Shown: one piece after another, positions 18,224 through 27,447 of the stretch
Layout: every line of letters starts with the position of its first letter
Numbering within the stretch: the first letter of the stretch is position 1
DNA from: Bifidobacterium dentium JCM 1195 = DSM 20436
GTDB lineage: Bacteria > Actinomycetota > Actinomycetes > Actinomycetales > Bifidobacteriaceae
DNA length: 64,000 nt
NCBI RefSeq assembly: GCF_001042595.1
Contig: NZ_AP012326.1
Location: 558,001-622,000 of the forward strand
Reading direction: 5' to 3'
The notes under the pieces: model-generated
The model's database searches: none
Told to the model about the DNA's origin: nothing
The model's input: the letters and a program-made list of their open reading frames with translations, nothing else
Position numbers and translations under genes: made by a program

Positions 18224-18625
18224 TTGATTCCTGACCTTATTGAGGGAAACAAGGGAACTCTTACGATTCCTGCAGGGACCGTTCCTGCAGGAAGATATTC
18301 GGCGGTGGTGAGTTTCTCCAACGACGCGTTCATCGGAAACCATGACTACAATCCTCAGATTGTGGATTTGGGATTGCAGATCCGCGCAGGTAACGACGAA
18401 GGCGAGGAGCTTTCGAGGGATGCATTCAGATACACGTATTCAGATACCAATTTTCTTGATAGAACTTTGAGTGTTACGACGGATGGCGGTGCTCTTGTGT
18501 TCGGCAACTGGGATTCCCCGGGATTGGGCCAGGGTGCGGTATCGTGGGGTGTCGCGCCAAATATCGACAAGATCGTGTTCTATCCCATTGTGGCTGGGGA
18601 GGTTGTCGGACGCTCTCTTGGATGA
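18224..18625 (+). CDS. Hypothetical protein, possibly a remnant
   Basis: This 133-residue frame opens with TTG after GAAGGTGG, directly behind the tRNA-Ser terminator. It reads as a beta-rich sequence (GTLTIPAGTVPAGRYSAVVSFSN, ALVFGNWDSPGLGQGAVSWG) without signal peptide or membrane segment. I do not recognise the family. The DNA around codons 14-25 contains two copies of the octamer CCTGCAGG in an in-frame repeat (IPAGTVPAG). Its position behind a tRNA and its less GC-rich composition suggest acquired DNA, and it could be the C-terminal piece of a larger surface or phage-type protein. Whether it is expressed is uncertain. Confidence 0.4.
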   Translation: MIPDLIEGNKGTLTIPAGTVPAGRYSAVVSFSNDAFIGNHDYNPQIVDLGLQIRAGNDEGEELSRDAFRYTYSDTNFLDRTLSVTTDGGALVFGNWDSPGLGQGAVSWGVAPNIDKIVFYPIVAGEVVGRSLG

Positions 18626-18666
18626 TGGGCGATTTAAGAACGTCGTAGTTTTGTGAAAACGATACC

Positions 18667-18710
18667 AAGGCATTCCCGGTTCGGTCTAGAGGTCGGACTG
18701 GGAACGCCTT
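18667..18710 (+). terminator. Long hairpin downstream of the hypothetical gene
   Basis: AAGGCATTCCCGGTTCGGTC pairs with GGTCGGACTGGGAACGCCTT through 20 positions, the non-Watson-Crick ones all being G-U. No T-run follows, so it may be a stem-loop barrier rather than a canonical terminator. The many G-U pairs mean it is stable only as the plus-strand RNA. Confidence 0.6.
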
Positions 18711-18773
18711 CTGTGGGAACTGCGTAAATCCAACGTTTGCGAAAGCGGGAAATATGTTGCTCTGATTTGACGT

Positions 18774-18785
18774 GAAAACGTTATC
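18774..18785. promoter_or_regulatory. Distal LacI-type operator
   Basis: GAAAACGTTATC is an imperfect CG-centred palindrome sharing AACGTTATC with the perfect operator 100 bp downstream. Two such sites fit looping by the LacI-family regulator encoded at the operon's end. Confidence 0.55.
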
Positions 18786-18873
18786 GAAGTACACTTAAGT
18801 CATCGAATAAAAAAGCTCGCATTTATTGCAAAGTTGTAGTGCGGGTGGGAATGTTGAATCAACTGTCTTGCTT

Positions 18874-18885
18874 GATAACGTTATC
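18874..18885. promoter_or_regulatory. LacI-type operator of the alpha-galactoside operon
   Basis: GATAACGTTATC is a perfect CG-centred palindrome, the classical shape of LacI/GalR-family operators. It lies between a possible -35 (TTGCTT at 18868) and -10 (TATACA at 18893) and 39 bp before the GH36 start codon. Repression by the LacI protein encoded at 24526 is the simplest reading. Confidence 0.7.
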
Positions 18886-18924
18886 GGGTGAATATACAGA
18901 ATGACCTTGCGAAGGAGCGGTCCC

Positions 18925-21063
18925 ATGGAAAGGCAATATATGTGGGGAAACGATAGCGTGTCTCTTGCCTTCGAAGTGAATGCGGACGAGCATGTATCGC
19001 TTTCCCGCATCGTCTTTGGGATGGTGGAGAAGGTTTTTGCACAAAGGCTGCCGCTTGCGGAAATCATCCTCTCCGGTACGGGACATTGGATCGCATGTGA
19101 TCGGCTGATACATACGACCATCGGCAGGGATTTGGTCCTTTTGTCGTTTGATGAGAGGACTAAGGGGGAGTCGCGATGTCTTGACGTCAAAATGAGGGAT
19201 GAGCAACATGCTCTCGATGTGGTCGTGACATATGTGATTTCTCCGGGAACGTCCGTGGTCTGCGCATATGCGACGGTTATCAACAGGGGGGCGGGGCATG
19301 TGTTTCTTGAGTCGGTGACCAGTGCCGTTCTTCCTATGGGGTCGATGTCTAATGATGAGACCTGGAAGAAGGAATGGATCCTGCTTGAAGGTCATTATGA
19401 TTGGCTTGGCGAGGGGCGTTGGTCCTATACGAAATGCTCGGATCTGTTCCCAGTGCTTCGTCAGGAGCTTACGAATCATAATCCGCGCAGTGAGCATGCT
19501 GTCGTTTCCACGGGAACATGGTCTACGGGCGGATCGGTGCCGATGGCGTTCTTGGAGAGCCGGGAGACGGGCAATGTGTGGGCTTTCCAGGTTGAGCATA
19601 ATGGCGCATGGCGTTGGGAAATCGGCGACAACACAGTGGATGGATACTTCGCGTTGTCCGGCCCTACGAGCGTCAATCATTCATGGATGAAGGATTTGGG
19701 GGAAGGCGAGTCTTTCGCGACTGTGCCGGCGTCGTTCGTCATGGGTGGGGACATGCAGACCACCGTTGAGGAAATGACGAAATACCGGCGAATCGGAAGG
19801 TTGGTCGATGAGTCGTCCGCTGTTTCCCAAGTGATATTCAACGACTATATGAATACGATAAATGGCGACCCGACCACGGAAAAGTTGTTGCCGCTGATTT
19901 CAAGCGCGGCGCAGGTTGGTTGCGAGGTCTTCGTCATAGATTGCGGCTGGTATGACGATTCCGGCGATTGGTGGCCGAGCGTCGGAGAGTGGAAGCCGTC
20001 AAAAACCAGATTCCCGGGGCCTAGGGGAATCGGGGAAGTGATTGATGCGATTAAAGAGGCGGGAATGGTTCCCGGTCTCTGGCTGGAGCCCGAAGTCATT
20101 GGAATCAAATCACCTGTTGCGCAAGAGCTTCCTGACTCTGCGTTCTTCCAACGCAACGGGCAGCGTGTGGTTGAGCAGGAGCGGTATATCCTTGATCTGC
20201 GCGATGAGTCTGCCCGCCGATATTTGGATGGCGTTGTGGATCGACTGATCGGTGACTATGGCGTTCAGTACTTCAAAATGGATTACAACGTCTCTCCAGG
20301 GGCTGGAACCGACTACCACGCTGATTCGGTGGGGGATGGATTGCTTGGCCATAATCGAGCCTTCCTTGATTGGGTTGATGGTCTGCATCGTAGATATCCG
20401 AAATTGATTCTTGAAAATTGTTCTTCAGGTGGAATGCGTGAGGATTTTGCCCAGACGTCCAGATTCCAAGTGCAATCCACATCTGATCAGCAGGACTACC
20501 GCTTGTACCCGGTTATTGCGGCGACGGCTCCGTTGATGGTACTGCCGGAGCAGGCTGCCAGTTGGGCGTATCCGCAGGCCGAGATGGATGCGGAGCAGAC
20601 GGCGTTCAATATCAATACCACGTTCTTGGGGCGTTTCTTCCTTTCCGGATACATCAATCAAATGGAAGAGTGGCAGAAGAACATTATCCAGCAAGGTATT
20701 CAGGCCTATCGAGAGCATGTGCAGCCGATGATTGGGGAGTCGGTGCCCCTCTGGCCGCTTGGGTTGCCATCGTGGGATTCTGCGGTGGTGGCGTTGGGTG
20801 TGAAGGCCTCTCGGCGGACGATAGTCACCGTGTGGGCGAGGAACGCTCCGGAAACGGTGAAGGAGGTTGCGCTCTTCTTGCCACACTTACACGGCGAGGG
20901 CGTTCAATGCCGAACGATTTTCCCGGTTGGTCCCGCTTTTGATGAATGGGATGCCAAATGGTCAGAAGCTGATTCGAGTCTTATCGTGTCCATTCCGCAT
21001 GGAATGTATGCGTCAAGATCTTTCGAACTCGTTGAGAAAGGCGGTGAAACCCTTCTTTCGTAG
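18925..21063 (+). CDS. aga: GH36 alpha-galactosidase
   Basis: This cytoplasmic glycosidase of 712 residues hydrolyses terminal alpha-1,6-galactose from raffinose-family sugars or melibiose. GH36 signatures are VFVIDCGWYDD, LEPEVIG, the nucleophile Asp about 453 in YFKMDYN, and the acid/base Asp about 521 in STSDQQDYR after ENCSSGGMR. No signal peptide is present, matching uptake of intact sugar by the ABC genes that follow. The start at MERQYMWGND has GAAGGAG upstream; an earlier in-frame ATG lacks one. Alpha-N-acetylgalactosaminidase activity is an alternative not excluded. The gene is noticeably less GC-rich than the flanking housekeeping genes. Confidence 0.92.
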   Translation: MERQYMWGNDSVSLAFEVNADEHVSLSRIVFGMVEKVFAQRLPLAEIILSGTGHWIACDRLIHTTIGRDLVLLSFDERTKGESRCLDVKMRDEQHALDVVVTYVISPGTSVVCAYATVINRGAGHVFLESVTSAVLPMGSMSNDETWKKEWILLEGHYDWLGEGRWSYTKCSDLFPVLRQELTNHNPRSEHAVVSTGTWSTGGSVPMAFLESRETGNVWAFQVEHNGAWRWEIGDNTVDGYFALSGPTSVNHSWMKDLGEGESFATVPASFVMGGDMQTTVEEMTKYRRIGRLVDESSAVSQVIFNDYMNTINGDPTTEKLLPLISSAAQVGCEVFVIDCGWYDDSGDWWPSVGEWKPSKTRFPGPRGIGEVIDAIKEAGMVPGLWLEPEVIGIKSPVAQELPDSAFFQRNGQRVVEQERYILDLRDESARRYLDGVVDRLIGDYGVQYFKMDYNVSPGAGTDYHADSVGDGLLGHNRAFLDWVDGLHRRYPKLILENCSSGGMREDFAQTSRFQVQSTSDQQDYRLYPVIAATAPLMVLPEQAASWAYPQAEMDAEQTAFNINTTFLGRFFLSGYINQMEEWQKNIIQQGIQAYREHVQPMIGESVPLWPLGLPSWDSAVVALGVKASRRTIVTVWARNAPETVKEVALFLPHLHGEGVQCRTIFPVGPAFDEWDAKWSEADSSLIVSIPHGMYASRSFELVEKGGETLLS

Positions 21064-21131
21064 TGAGTTCGTATGAGTGCGTTGCACGAACACAATGGAT
21101 TGTAATAAAAGAGAAAAGAAAGGTGATATCA

Positions 21132-22490
21132 ATGAAGATGTTCACAAAGGCCCACGTTGCGACGGCGGTCGCTATGGGAGCGGCCCTGTCGATGGTTCTT
21201 TCGGGATGTTCGAACCCTACGGCCGGAGATGGCAATGGTGATGTGGATACCTCCGCGAAGGATTACTGGCCGTCTGCCACACAAAAGCTTGACGGTGTGG
21301 AATTGACCATGTGGGTTGCACAGAATTCCAACAAGATTCCGGTCAAGGTCGTCAATGATTTCGAGAAGGCAACTGGGGCCAAAGTTAAGCTGGAAACGAT
21401 TCCTGACCCATATGAGCAGAACATCCAGACCAAGATCACAACGGGTGACACTCCCGATCTTGCTTTCTGGCAACCCACTCAGTCCATGCTTGCTGGATTC
21501 ATCGCCCAAGACAAACTACAGAAGCTGGATAACGCACCTTGGGTGGACGATTATACGGACGGCATAGCCGATGCCGGCGGCGTAGTCGATGGCACTCGTT
21601 ATGCGGCACTGGTATCCACTCCGCCAGTGATGGGTGTTTTCTACAATAAGAAAGTCTTTGAGAAAGCCGGCATCACGGAGATTCCAAAAGGTTGGGATGA
21701 GTACGTGGCAGTAGCCAAAAAGATCAAGGATGCCAATATCGACGGAGTCGAATCTCCGCTGTTCGAGATGGGTGGATCTCAGTGGGGAACCCAGTACTCC
21801 GTTCAGATTCAGCTTGCCGAGGCTGCTCAGGACGGCTTGTGGGATCGTGTTAATTCCGGTAAGGAGAAGTTTACGGACAAGACGATTCAGACTGCCATCG
21901 ACAACTACAAGCATCTCTTTGATGAGGGGTTGTATAACAAGAATGCCGGTTCGGCGAAGGACACCGATGAGGCTCAGGCCCTTTGGGAAGGCAAGGCAGG
22001 CATGATTGTCTGCGTGAACTCCTTGTTCAACCAGATTGCCGCGTTGGCGGACAATGACAAGGCGGCACTTGATGAGAACATAGGTTTCTTCCCGTTGTCT
22101 GCCAAGGGCAACATCGGAACGGTCATTCCGGAACAGAATAACTCGGTGGTCGCATTCAAGACGAGTGATTCCAAGAAGGAAGCCGCCGCACGACAGTTCA
22201 TCAATTATTGGATGACTGAGGATTATGAAACGTTCGTCAAGGATCAGGGCATTGTCTCCGTTATTAAAAACGTGGACACGCCTGACAATGTGCCGCAGGC
22301 ATTGCTTGACTCGGCAGATTCCATCAAGGATTCCGTCGGTTCCATGCAATCCTTGGCCGTGGCGAATCCGGATCTCTATATCAACTTGGCCGATATGATC
22401 AATGGCACCAAGTCCGCAACCGATGTAGCGAAAGCGACTCAGGATCAATTTGCTCAACTTGCAAAGGCGCAAGGGATCAAGGGGTTCTGA
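21132..22490 (+). CDS. ABC transporter sugar-binding lipoprotein
   Basis: This family 1 extracellular solute-binding protein has a lipoprotein signal (positively charged start, hydrophobic stretch, LSGC lipobox with the modified Cys near residue 25). The mature part has the expected motifs (ELTMWVAQNSNKIPVKVVNDFEKATGAKV; GDTPDLAFWQP; ALWEGKAGMIV). The protein has 452 residues. It should capture alpha-galactosides outside the membrane and deliver them to the two permeases downstream. No ATPase gene is in the cluster; as in many bifidobacteria a shared MsmK-like ATPase elsewhere is presumably used. Confidence 0.92.
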   Translation: MKMFTKAHVATAVAMGAALSMVLSGCSNPTAGDGNGDVDTSAKDYWPSATQKLDGVELTMWVAQNSNKIPVKVVNDFEKATGAKVKLETIPDPYEQNIQTKITTGDTPDLAFWQPTQSMLAGFIAQDKLQKLDNAPWVDDYTDGIADAGGVVDGTRYAALVSTPPVMGVFYNKKVFEKAGITEIPKGWDEYVAVAKKIKDANIDGVESPLFEMGGSQWGTQYSVQIQLAEAAQDGLWDRVNSGKEKFTDKTIQTAIDNYKHLFDEGLYNKNAGSAKDTDEAQALWEGKAGMIVCVNSLFNQIAALADNDKAALDENIGFFPLSAKGNIGTVIPEQNNSVVAFKTSDSKKEAAARQFINYWMTEDYETFVKDQGIVSVIKNVDTPDNVPQALLDSADSIKDSVGSMQSLAVANPDLYINLADMINGTKSATDVAKATQDQFAQLAKAQGIKGF

Positions 22491-22510
22491 AAGAAATCCA
22501 AGTAATTACG

Positions 22511-22538
22511 GTGGGGCACCGCAAATCTGGTGCCCCAC
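22511..22538 (+). promoter_or_regulatory. Intercistronic hairpin between binding protein and permease
   Basis: GTGGGGCACC and GGTGCCCCAC form a perfect 10-bp stem with an 8-nt loop, 20 bp after the binding-protein stop. No T-run follows. Hairpins at this place typically protect the abundant binding-protein mRNA and lower permease output. Confidence 0.75.
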
Positions 22539-22570
22539 ACCCATCAGCCACAATCGATAGGGGAAGAACA

Positions 22571-23512
22571 ATGTCAGCACAAGCAGTGGCACGTGCGGTG
22601 CCCAGACCAGAGAAGAAGAAAAGAAACAAGAGTCAAAAGGTGCTTATGCGGCAGAACTATCCAGTTCGTTATCTCATTCCGGCTTATGTGATGCTACTCA
22701 TCTTCTTCTTTGTTCCGACTATTCTCAACCTTATTTACGCCTTCACGAATTGGTCTGCTTATTCCAAGACGATATCGTTCGTAGGTCTTTCCAATTTCGT
22801 AGATCTCTTCAGGTCGGGAAATCTGCTGCGTGACCTCCGTATTACACTAATCTATGCTTTGCTGGTCGCGATCTTCCAAAACACATTCGGATTAATGCTT
22901 GCGGTTTTCCTTGAGGAGGACACTAGAATCAATCGCTTCGCTAGGACTATGTTCTTCATTCCCGTCATCATGTCCGCTTTGGCGGTTGGCTATATCTGGC
23001 AGGCGGTACTCAAGTCCGATGGGGCTTTGAACCAGATTCTATCCTTCCTGCTTGGTGCGAATATCGATGTGGCGTGGCTGGGATCTACGATATGGACGAT
23101 TATCGTCGTAGCCGCAATCCATGGATGGAAGTGGATGGGACTGTCAATGCTCATCTTTCTGGCTGGGCTCAAAACCATCGATTCTGACGTAATAGAGGCG
23201 GCGGCCATTGATGGAGCGACCCGTAGGCAGACCTTCTGGCGTATCAAATTTCCGCTTCTTGCACCGGCTTTCACTTTTAATGTGGCGACGTCTTTACTTG
23301 GCTCCATGAACGGTTTCGACATCGTTCAGGCAACAACGCAGGGCGGTCCTGGAAGCACTACCGAAATCATCAATATCTTCATCTGGAGAACATTCGGCCA
23401 AGGACTGTATTCGCAGTCCACGACGATGAGTCTTGTTCTGTTCATTATGGTTATGATCATCGCAGTGCCGCTCATTTGGTATCTGCGCAGAAGGGAAGCG
23501 AAAATCCTATGA
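22571..23512 (+). CDS. ABC transporter permease (sugar, MalF type)
   Basis: The 313-residue inner-membrane protein begins with a very basic stretch (PEKKKRNKSQKVLMRQN) and has six predicted helices. The permease signature EAAAIDGATRRQTFWRIKFPLL contacts the ATPase. It pairs with the next permease to form the channel for the sugar captured by the upstream lipoprotein. GGGGAAGAACA precedes the ATG at 22571. Its stop overlaps the next start by ATGA. Confidence 0.93.
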   Translation: MSAQAVARAVPRPEKKKRNKSQKVLMRQNYPVRYLIPAYVMLLIFFFVPTILNLIYAFTNWSAYSKTISFVGLSNFVDLFRSGNLLRDLRITLIYALLVAIFQNTFGLMLAVFLEEDTRINRFARTMFFIPVIMSALAVGYIWQAVLKSDGALNQILSFLLGANIDVAWLGSTIWTIIVVAAIHGWKWMGLSMLIFLAGLKTIDSDVIEAAAIDGATRRQTFWRIKFPLLAPAFTFNVATSLLGSMNGFDIVQATTQGGPGSTTEIINIFIWRTFGQGLYSQSTTMSLVLFIMVMIIAVPLIWYLRRREAKIL

Positions 23513-24390
23513 CATCCGCAACGTATGGCGCAGCGCCCAAGACCAATGATTCCGTCACGGTCAATAGACCTTCCAAGGGGCATGCCATCTTCCACGCCAT
23601 CATGGTTTTCGTGGTGATGATAGTACTTCTCGGCATTCCTTTCTGGCTGTTGGTGGTTACAGCAGGGAAAACTCAAGCGGAAGCTGTGGTCCCTAATATG
23701 AGTCTGCCAAGTCAGTGGCATCTTCTGGAGAACTTCAAAACGGTATTGGTGGACGGTAAAATGATTGCCGCGTTCTTCGGATCCATCGTTGTTACCGTTC
23801 CGTCGGTGTTCCTCGCACTGCTGTTCGGTTCGATGGCCTCGTGGATTCTCGCGAGACGGACGACCAAGCTGCTTGCCGTTGTGTATGCGTTGGGCATCTC
23901 CGGTCTGATTCTTCCTCCGGCCGTGGTCACTGTGATGATGCTGCTGAAGATCATCGGCCTGTCCGGCACCGCAGTGGGTATGGTCGGCGTATATGTGGGC
24001 ATCTACATGTCGACGGTAATTTTCTTCGTCACTGGTTTCATCCGTACCATTCCGGTGTCGCTCGAGGAAGCGGCGCGTGTGGATGGTGCTAAGCCGATAC
24101 GAATCTTTTTTACCATCATTCTGCCGTTGCTCGGTCCTACTCTCGCTACCGCGACGATTTTGGTAACCCTGTACATCTGGAATGATGTGTTTTATTCGCT
24201 GTTTATCCTGTCGGGCAAGATGGATCTCCTTCCTTTGAATCTGTATAACGTGGCTAGCGCCGGCTTATATCTCAACAATTGGCATTTGATTTTCGCTTAC
24301 ATCATTTTGATGAGCCTCCCGCTCCTGATTATTTTCGCGCTGGCTCAGAAGAAGATCATTAGCGGCATTACAGGCGGAGCCGTGAAGTAG
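23509..24390 (+). CDS. ABC transporter permease (sugar, MalG type)
   Basis: This 293-residue membrane protein has six predicted helices and the EAA loop SLEEAARVDGAKPIRIFFTIILPLL. It is the second half of the channel and is translationally coupled to the first permease by a 4-bp overlap. It ends just before a stem-loop and the LacI gene. Confidence 0.93.
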   Translation: MTSATYGAAPKTNDSVTVNRPSKGHAIFHAIMVFVVMIVLLGIPFWLLVVTAGKTQAEAVVPNMSLPSQWHLLENFKTVLVDGKMIAAFFGSIVVTVPSVFLALLFGSMASWILARRTTKLLAVVYALGISGLILPPAVVTVMMLLKIIGLSGTAVGMVGVYVGIYMSTVIFFVTGFIRTIPVSLEEAARVDGAKPIRIFFTIILPLLGPTLATATILVTLYIWNDVFYSLFILSGKMDLLPLNLYNVASAGLYLNNWHLIFAYIILMSLPLLIIFALAQKKIISGITGGAVK

Positions 24391-24426
24391 ATTTGTGGGT
24401 GAGATATCGATACCCACCTACAAATC
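24390..24426 (+). terminator. Stem-loop after the second permease gene
   Basis: GATTTGTGGGTG (beginning at the last base of the stop codon) pairs with CACCTACAAATC with one G-U. No T-run follows, so it may only partly separate the structural genes from the regulator. Confidence 0.6.
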
Positions 24427-24525
24427 CGTCCAGTAGTATTTTCGGTGCTTTTCATCATTGAATTTGGAACTATATGATGAATAGGTACGGATTTTCTAGT
24501 GGGACGCGATGGCGAAAGGGGAAGT

Positions 24526-25563
24526 ATGGCCCGGGGTGCAAGGCAGACGAAAGCAGCCTCAATCAAAGATGTTGCTGCCTTGGCGCAAGTATCGGTTCCT
24601 ACGGTATCGCGCTACCTCAATGATCGGGAGCGCGTTAGCGACGAGAAATGTGAGAAAATCGCCAAAGCGATAGAAATGCTAGGGTATAGGCCGAATCCAA
24701 TCGCTCGAGCCTTGGTGAAGGAGCGGACAAAATCGATTGCGGTTCTGTCTACGAATACGACGCTGTACGGCCAATCGCACTGCATTGAAGGCATTGAAGA
24801 AAGTGCAAGAGCTGCCGGGTATTCGTTGGCCATCGAGATTTTGTCGGACACCAGCCGTAGCAAGCTTAGGGCAAGTGTGCAATCAAGCTTGGATCAAAAT
24901 CCTGCGGGTGTGATCCTTCTCAACTTCGATCAGGTGGGCAACGATGCGTTCGCATATCTGCCATCCGACCTCCCCACGGTACTGATTGCCGGTGGGCGGG
25001 AGAAAGAGACGGCCCAGATTTCATTGTGTGAGAGGGAAAGCGGGTATGAGCTGACTAAGTATCTTCTTTCACTGGGCCACAGAACCGTATATCACGTGGC
25101 GATTCCCGGTGATGGCGGTGATTACACGCGTCTTAGCGGATGGCGCCGAGCGTGCGAGGAGGCCGGCGTGCCGACCACTGTTCCCATTGAAGCTGGATGG
25201 AATCCCGAGAGCGGTCGTGAGATCGGGCGAAAACTCGGTGCCGATCCGGAGGTAACCGCGATTTTTGCGGGCAATGATGAGTTGGCTATGGGCATTATCC
25301 GTGGTCTGAATGATGCCGGGCGCAAAGTGCCTGAAGATGTCAGCGTTGCTGGATTCGATGACCATCCGATTGGGAGTATCTGGAATCCGGAACTTACTAC
25401 GATAAGGCAGGATTTCCGTTTGGTGGGCATGAAATCCTTTGAGCTTCTTGAAGCCAAGATCAATGACCTTGTGGAGGGGAACGGACATACGGAGAACTGG
25501 AATCGTTATGTGGAGATTCCAGGTGAGCTTATTGTTCGTGAATCCACGAGGAGTGTGCGTTAA
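24526..25563 (+). CDS. LacI-family transcriptional regulator
   Basis: The 345-residue repressor has an N-terminal helix-turn-helix (SIKDVAALAQVSVPTVSRYLN) and hinge (YRPNPIARALV), followed by a periplasmic-binding-like effector domain ending with FDDHPIGSIWNPELTTIRQ. It is the last gene of the alpha-galactoside cluster. It probably binds the CG-centred palindromes at 18774 and 18874 and is released by galactose or an alpha-galactoside. GGGGAAGT precedes the chosen ATG; an upstream GTG at 24499 has no support. Confidence 0.93.
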   Translation: MARGARQTKAASIKDVAALAQVSVPTVSRYLNDRERVSDEKCEKIAKAIEMLGYRPNPIARALVKERTKSIAVLSTNTTLYGQSHCIEGIEESARAAGYSLAIEILSDTSRSKLRASVQSSLDQNPAGVILLNFDQVGNDAFAYLPSDLPTVLIAGGREKETAQISLCERESGYELTKYLLSLGHRTVYHVAIPGDGGDYTRLSGWRRACEEAGVPTTVPIEAGWNPESGREIGRKLGADPEVTAIFAGNDELAMGIIRGLNDAGRKVPEDVSVAGFDDHPIGSIWNPELTTIRQDFRLVGMKSFELLEAKINDLVEGNGHTENWNRYVEIPGELIVRESTRSVR

Positions 25564-25603
25564 CGACAACGGTGACTGAGCATCTTGAGTGAGTTGAACT
25601 TTT

Positions 25604-25628
25604 CAGGGTGGCAAATGAGTGCCCCCTG
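25604..25628 (+). terminator. Stem-loop after the LacI gene
   Basis: CAGGGTGGCA pairs with TGCCCCCTG with one bulged T and a 6-nt loop, then TTTG. It plausibly ends the alpha-galactoside operon. Confidence 0.6.
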
Positions 25629-25983
25629 TTTGTGCGTATTTGATGTTGTGAATCCTGGTTCGATTGGTGGGCGTCTTCTCGGTTTGCGGATGAAATTGTC
25701 GTCACATTGGAACCCCAACCGGAACGTACCGTAAATGAGACTGTGCTGCTGCGCCGCTGATGGAAGCGGTTATGGGGTAATGCGAACAACTCCTATACCG
25801 TCGGCGTGGCCAGCGTGGCGCTGTCGGTCACGCCGACGGGATTCATTACCCCTCCTTCTTTCGGTCTTCCGCCAAAGCTTGGGTATATCGGGTCCTGTTG
25901 TGAAATCGACGAGATTCCGGCGTTCGTCACAATCGCTGTATACAATGAATTCCGCAACTTTGCCTCCCCCTCGGAAGGATGAC
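25629..25983 (+). other. Gene-free stretch, possible decayed coding sequence
   Basis: No complete gene is seen. Reading from about 25690 one frame gives VVTLEPQPERTVNETVLLRR, a stop, then a continuous stretch to about 25978 (NNSYTVGVASVALSVTPTGF onward) without a start or recognisable family. It may be a dead gene. The end holds the ribosome binding site of the next gene (GGAAGGATGAC). Confidence 0.35.
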
Positions 25984-27030
25984 ATGACAATGCTGAGTCT
26001 TGGCTACTGCATCTTGGGCGTCATGCTCTGCATTGCCACCTTTTTTCTGGCCAAAAAACACCCCAACCGCATTTCGAACGGATTTATTCTGGAGCTGGCC
26101 GTCATTCTTCTTCTCGAAAGCCTCCTTGGTCTGATGGCAGCTCACATGGGGGCATCTCCTTGGCTGATGGGCGTAGCTTACGTCCTCGCATACATTCGTC
26201 CGGTTCTCTTCGTAATTCTGGGATTCGCCCTGTTGGTCAACGGCATCATCGGGGTGCGGCGCGAAGGTTTCTCCCTTACCAGTGCGCTTCCCTTCGCTTG
26301 GGGTATCATGTTGCTCTTTTCCGGTTACTGGTTCCTTTGGGGGCCGGGGCAGGGCATGTCGGGCTCGGAGTTTTACGTCCGCGTTATGACCTTCGTGAGC
26401 ATGATGGTGAACTACATTCCTATCGCGCTCTTTGGTGTCTGGTTCTCGAACGACATCTGCTATAAGTCCGGCAAGGCTCCTGAAACCGAATACATCATTG
26501 TGCTGGGTTGTAGCATTCTCGACGACGGCACGGTCACGCCGCTGCTGCGGGGGCGCCTGGATGCGGCGATCGCGGCTTGGGAGCAAGGCGGACGTCGCGC
26601 AACAATCATCACGTCCGGCGGTCAGGGCCATGACGAGGTGATTTCCGAAAGCCGTGCCATGGCCAACTACCTGCTTTCGCAGGGCGTACCGGAAAGCAGC
26701 ATTCTCTTGGAAGACAAGTCCTCAACGACCGAAGAGAATCTGAAGTTCTCGCATGCCATCATGGATGCCCGCGGTGGAGCCGCACATTGCACCATTGCCA
26801 CGAGCTCCTACCACTGCCTGCGCGCCGCGATGTTCGCACGACGTCTTGGCATCAACGCAAGCTGCGTAGGCGGACACACGGCGGCCTTTTTCTATCCGGC
26901 GGCGTTCTTCCGCGAATATATCGCCCTGATTATGCGTAACCGTCCTGCCGTCATCATCTTCTTCGGGCTCGTTGTCGTTCGCTTTGCGCTCATGCTGATG
27001 GATATCGTTCCGGAAGGCGTCTTCTTCTAA
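25984..27030 (+). CDS. Membrane-anchored YdcF/ElyC/SanA (DUF218) family protein
   Basis: The 348-residue protein has about five membrane helices in the first 160 residues, followed by a DUF218 domain. The domain shows YIIVLGCSILDDGTVTPLLRGRLDAAI, ITSGGQGHDE, SESRAMANYLLSQGV and SSYHCLRAAMFARRLG, and a last helix lies near the end. This group affects envelope integrity or lipid-carrier recycling in other bacteria, but the biochemical role is poorly defined. It stands alone between two gene-poor stretches, suggesting an independent unit. Confidence 0.88.
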   Translation: MTMLSLGYCILGVMLCIATFFLAKKHPNRISNGFILELAVILLLESLLGLMAAHMGASPWLMGVAYVLAYIRPVLFVILGFALLVNGIIGVRREGFSLTSALPFAWGIMLLFSGYWFLWGPGQGMSGSEFYVRVMTFVSMMVNYIPIALFGVWFSNDICYKSGKAPETEYIIVLGCSILDDGTVTPLLRGRLDAAIAAWEQGGRRATIITSGGQGHDEVISESRAMANYLLSQGVPESSILLEDKSSTTEENLKFSHAIMDARGGAAHCTIATSSYHCLRAAMFARRLGINASCVGGHTAAFFYPAAFFREYIALIMRNRPAVIIFFGLVVVRFALMLMDIVPEGVFF

Positions 27031-27447
27031 CCGGAGGTGGACGCATACGGGAGGACCCGTATGGGTTGGTGAGCCTGCCGAGGCAAGTGTGTTTGGCCTG
27101 CAACGTCGTGGGGAAGAGCATTGGCCTGTCCATATGGAACATCAACGACGAATCCGACAAGACGATGCCAATGCATAAGTTTCATCATCCGGCGTAGGTG
27201 ACGGAGCCTTCACCGGCAAGGCAAATAGTCAATCCACGCCGTTCGTGACTCTCATCCATGTCGAGTCCCGTGGTAACGAGCCATTAATTTTCAGAGGGCT
27301 TTTCTTTACTGGCACGTAACAGTGCGGTGGTGAGTGTGACGGTCGATTCCGGCACAATCTTGGGTAATAACAACGTGAATCAAAGGTTTTTCGATAAGAG
27401 ACCTTATCGTTGGTTGTTTTTCCGAAGCGTCATGAATCGAGGTCACT
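27031..27447. other. Gene-free stretch with a small hairpin
   Basis: This 417-bp interval has no gene I can support. A perfect hairpin, CATACGGG-AGGA-CCCGTATG, lies at 27044-27063 just after the YdcF-family stop and may help end that transcript. The end should contain the promoter of the kinase gene; the 9-mer TTGGGTAAT at 27360-27368 recurs upstream of the phospho-lyase gene. Confidence 0.5.
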
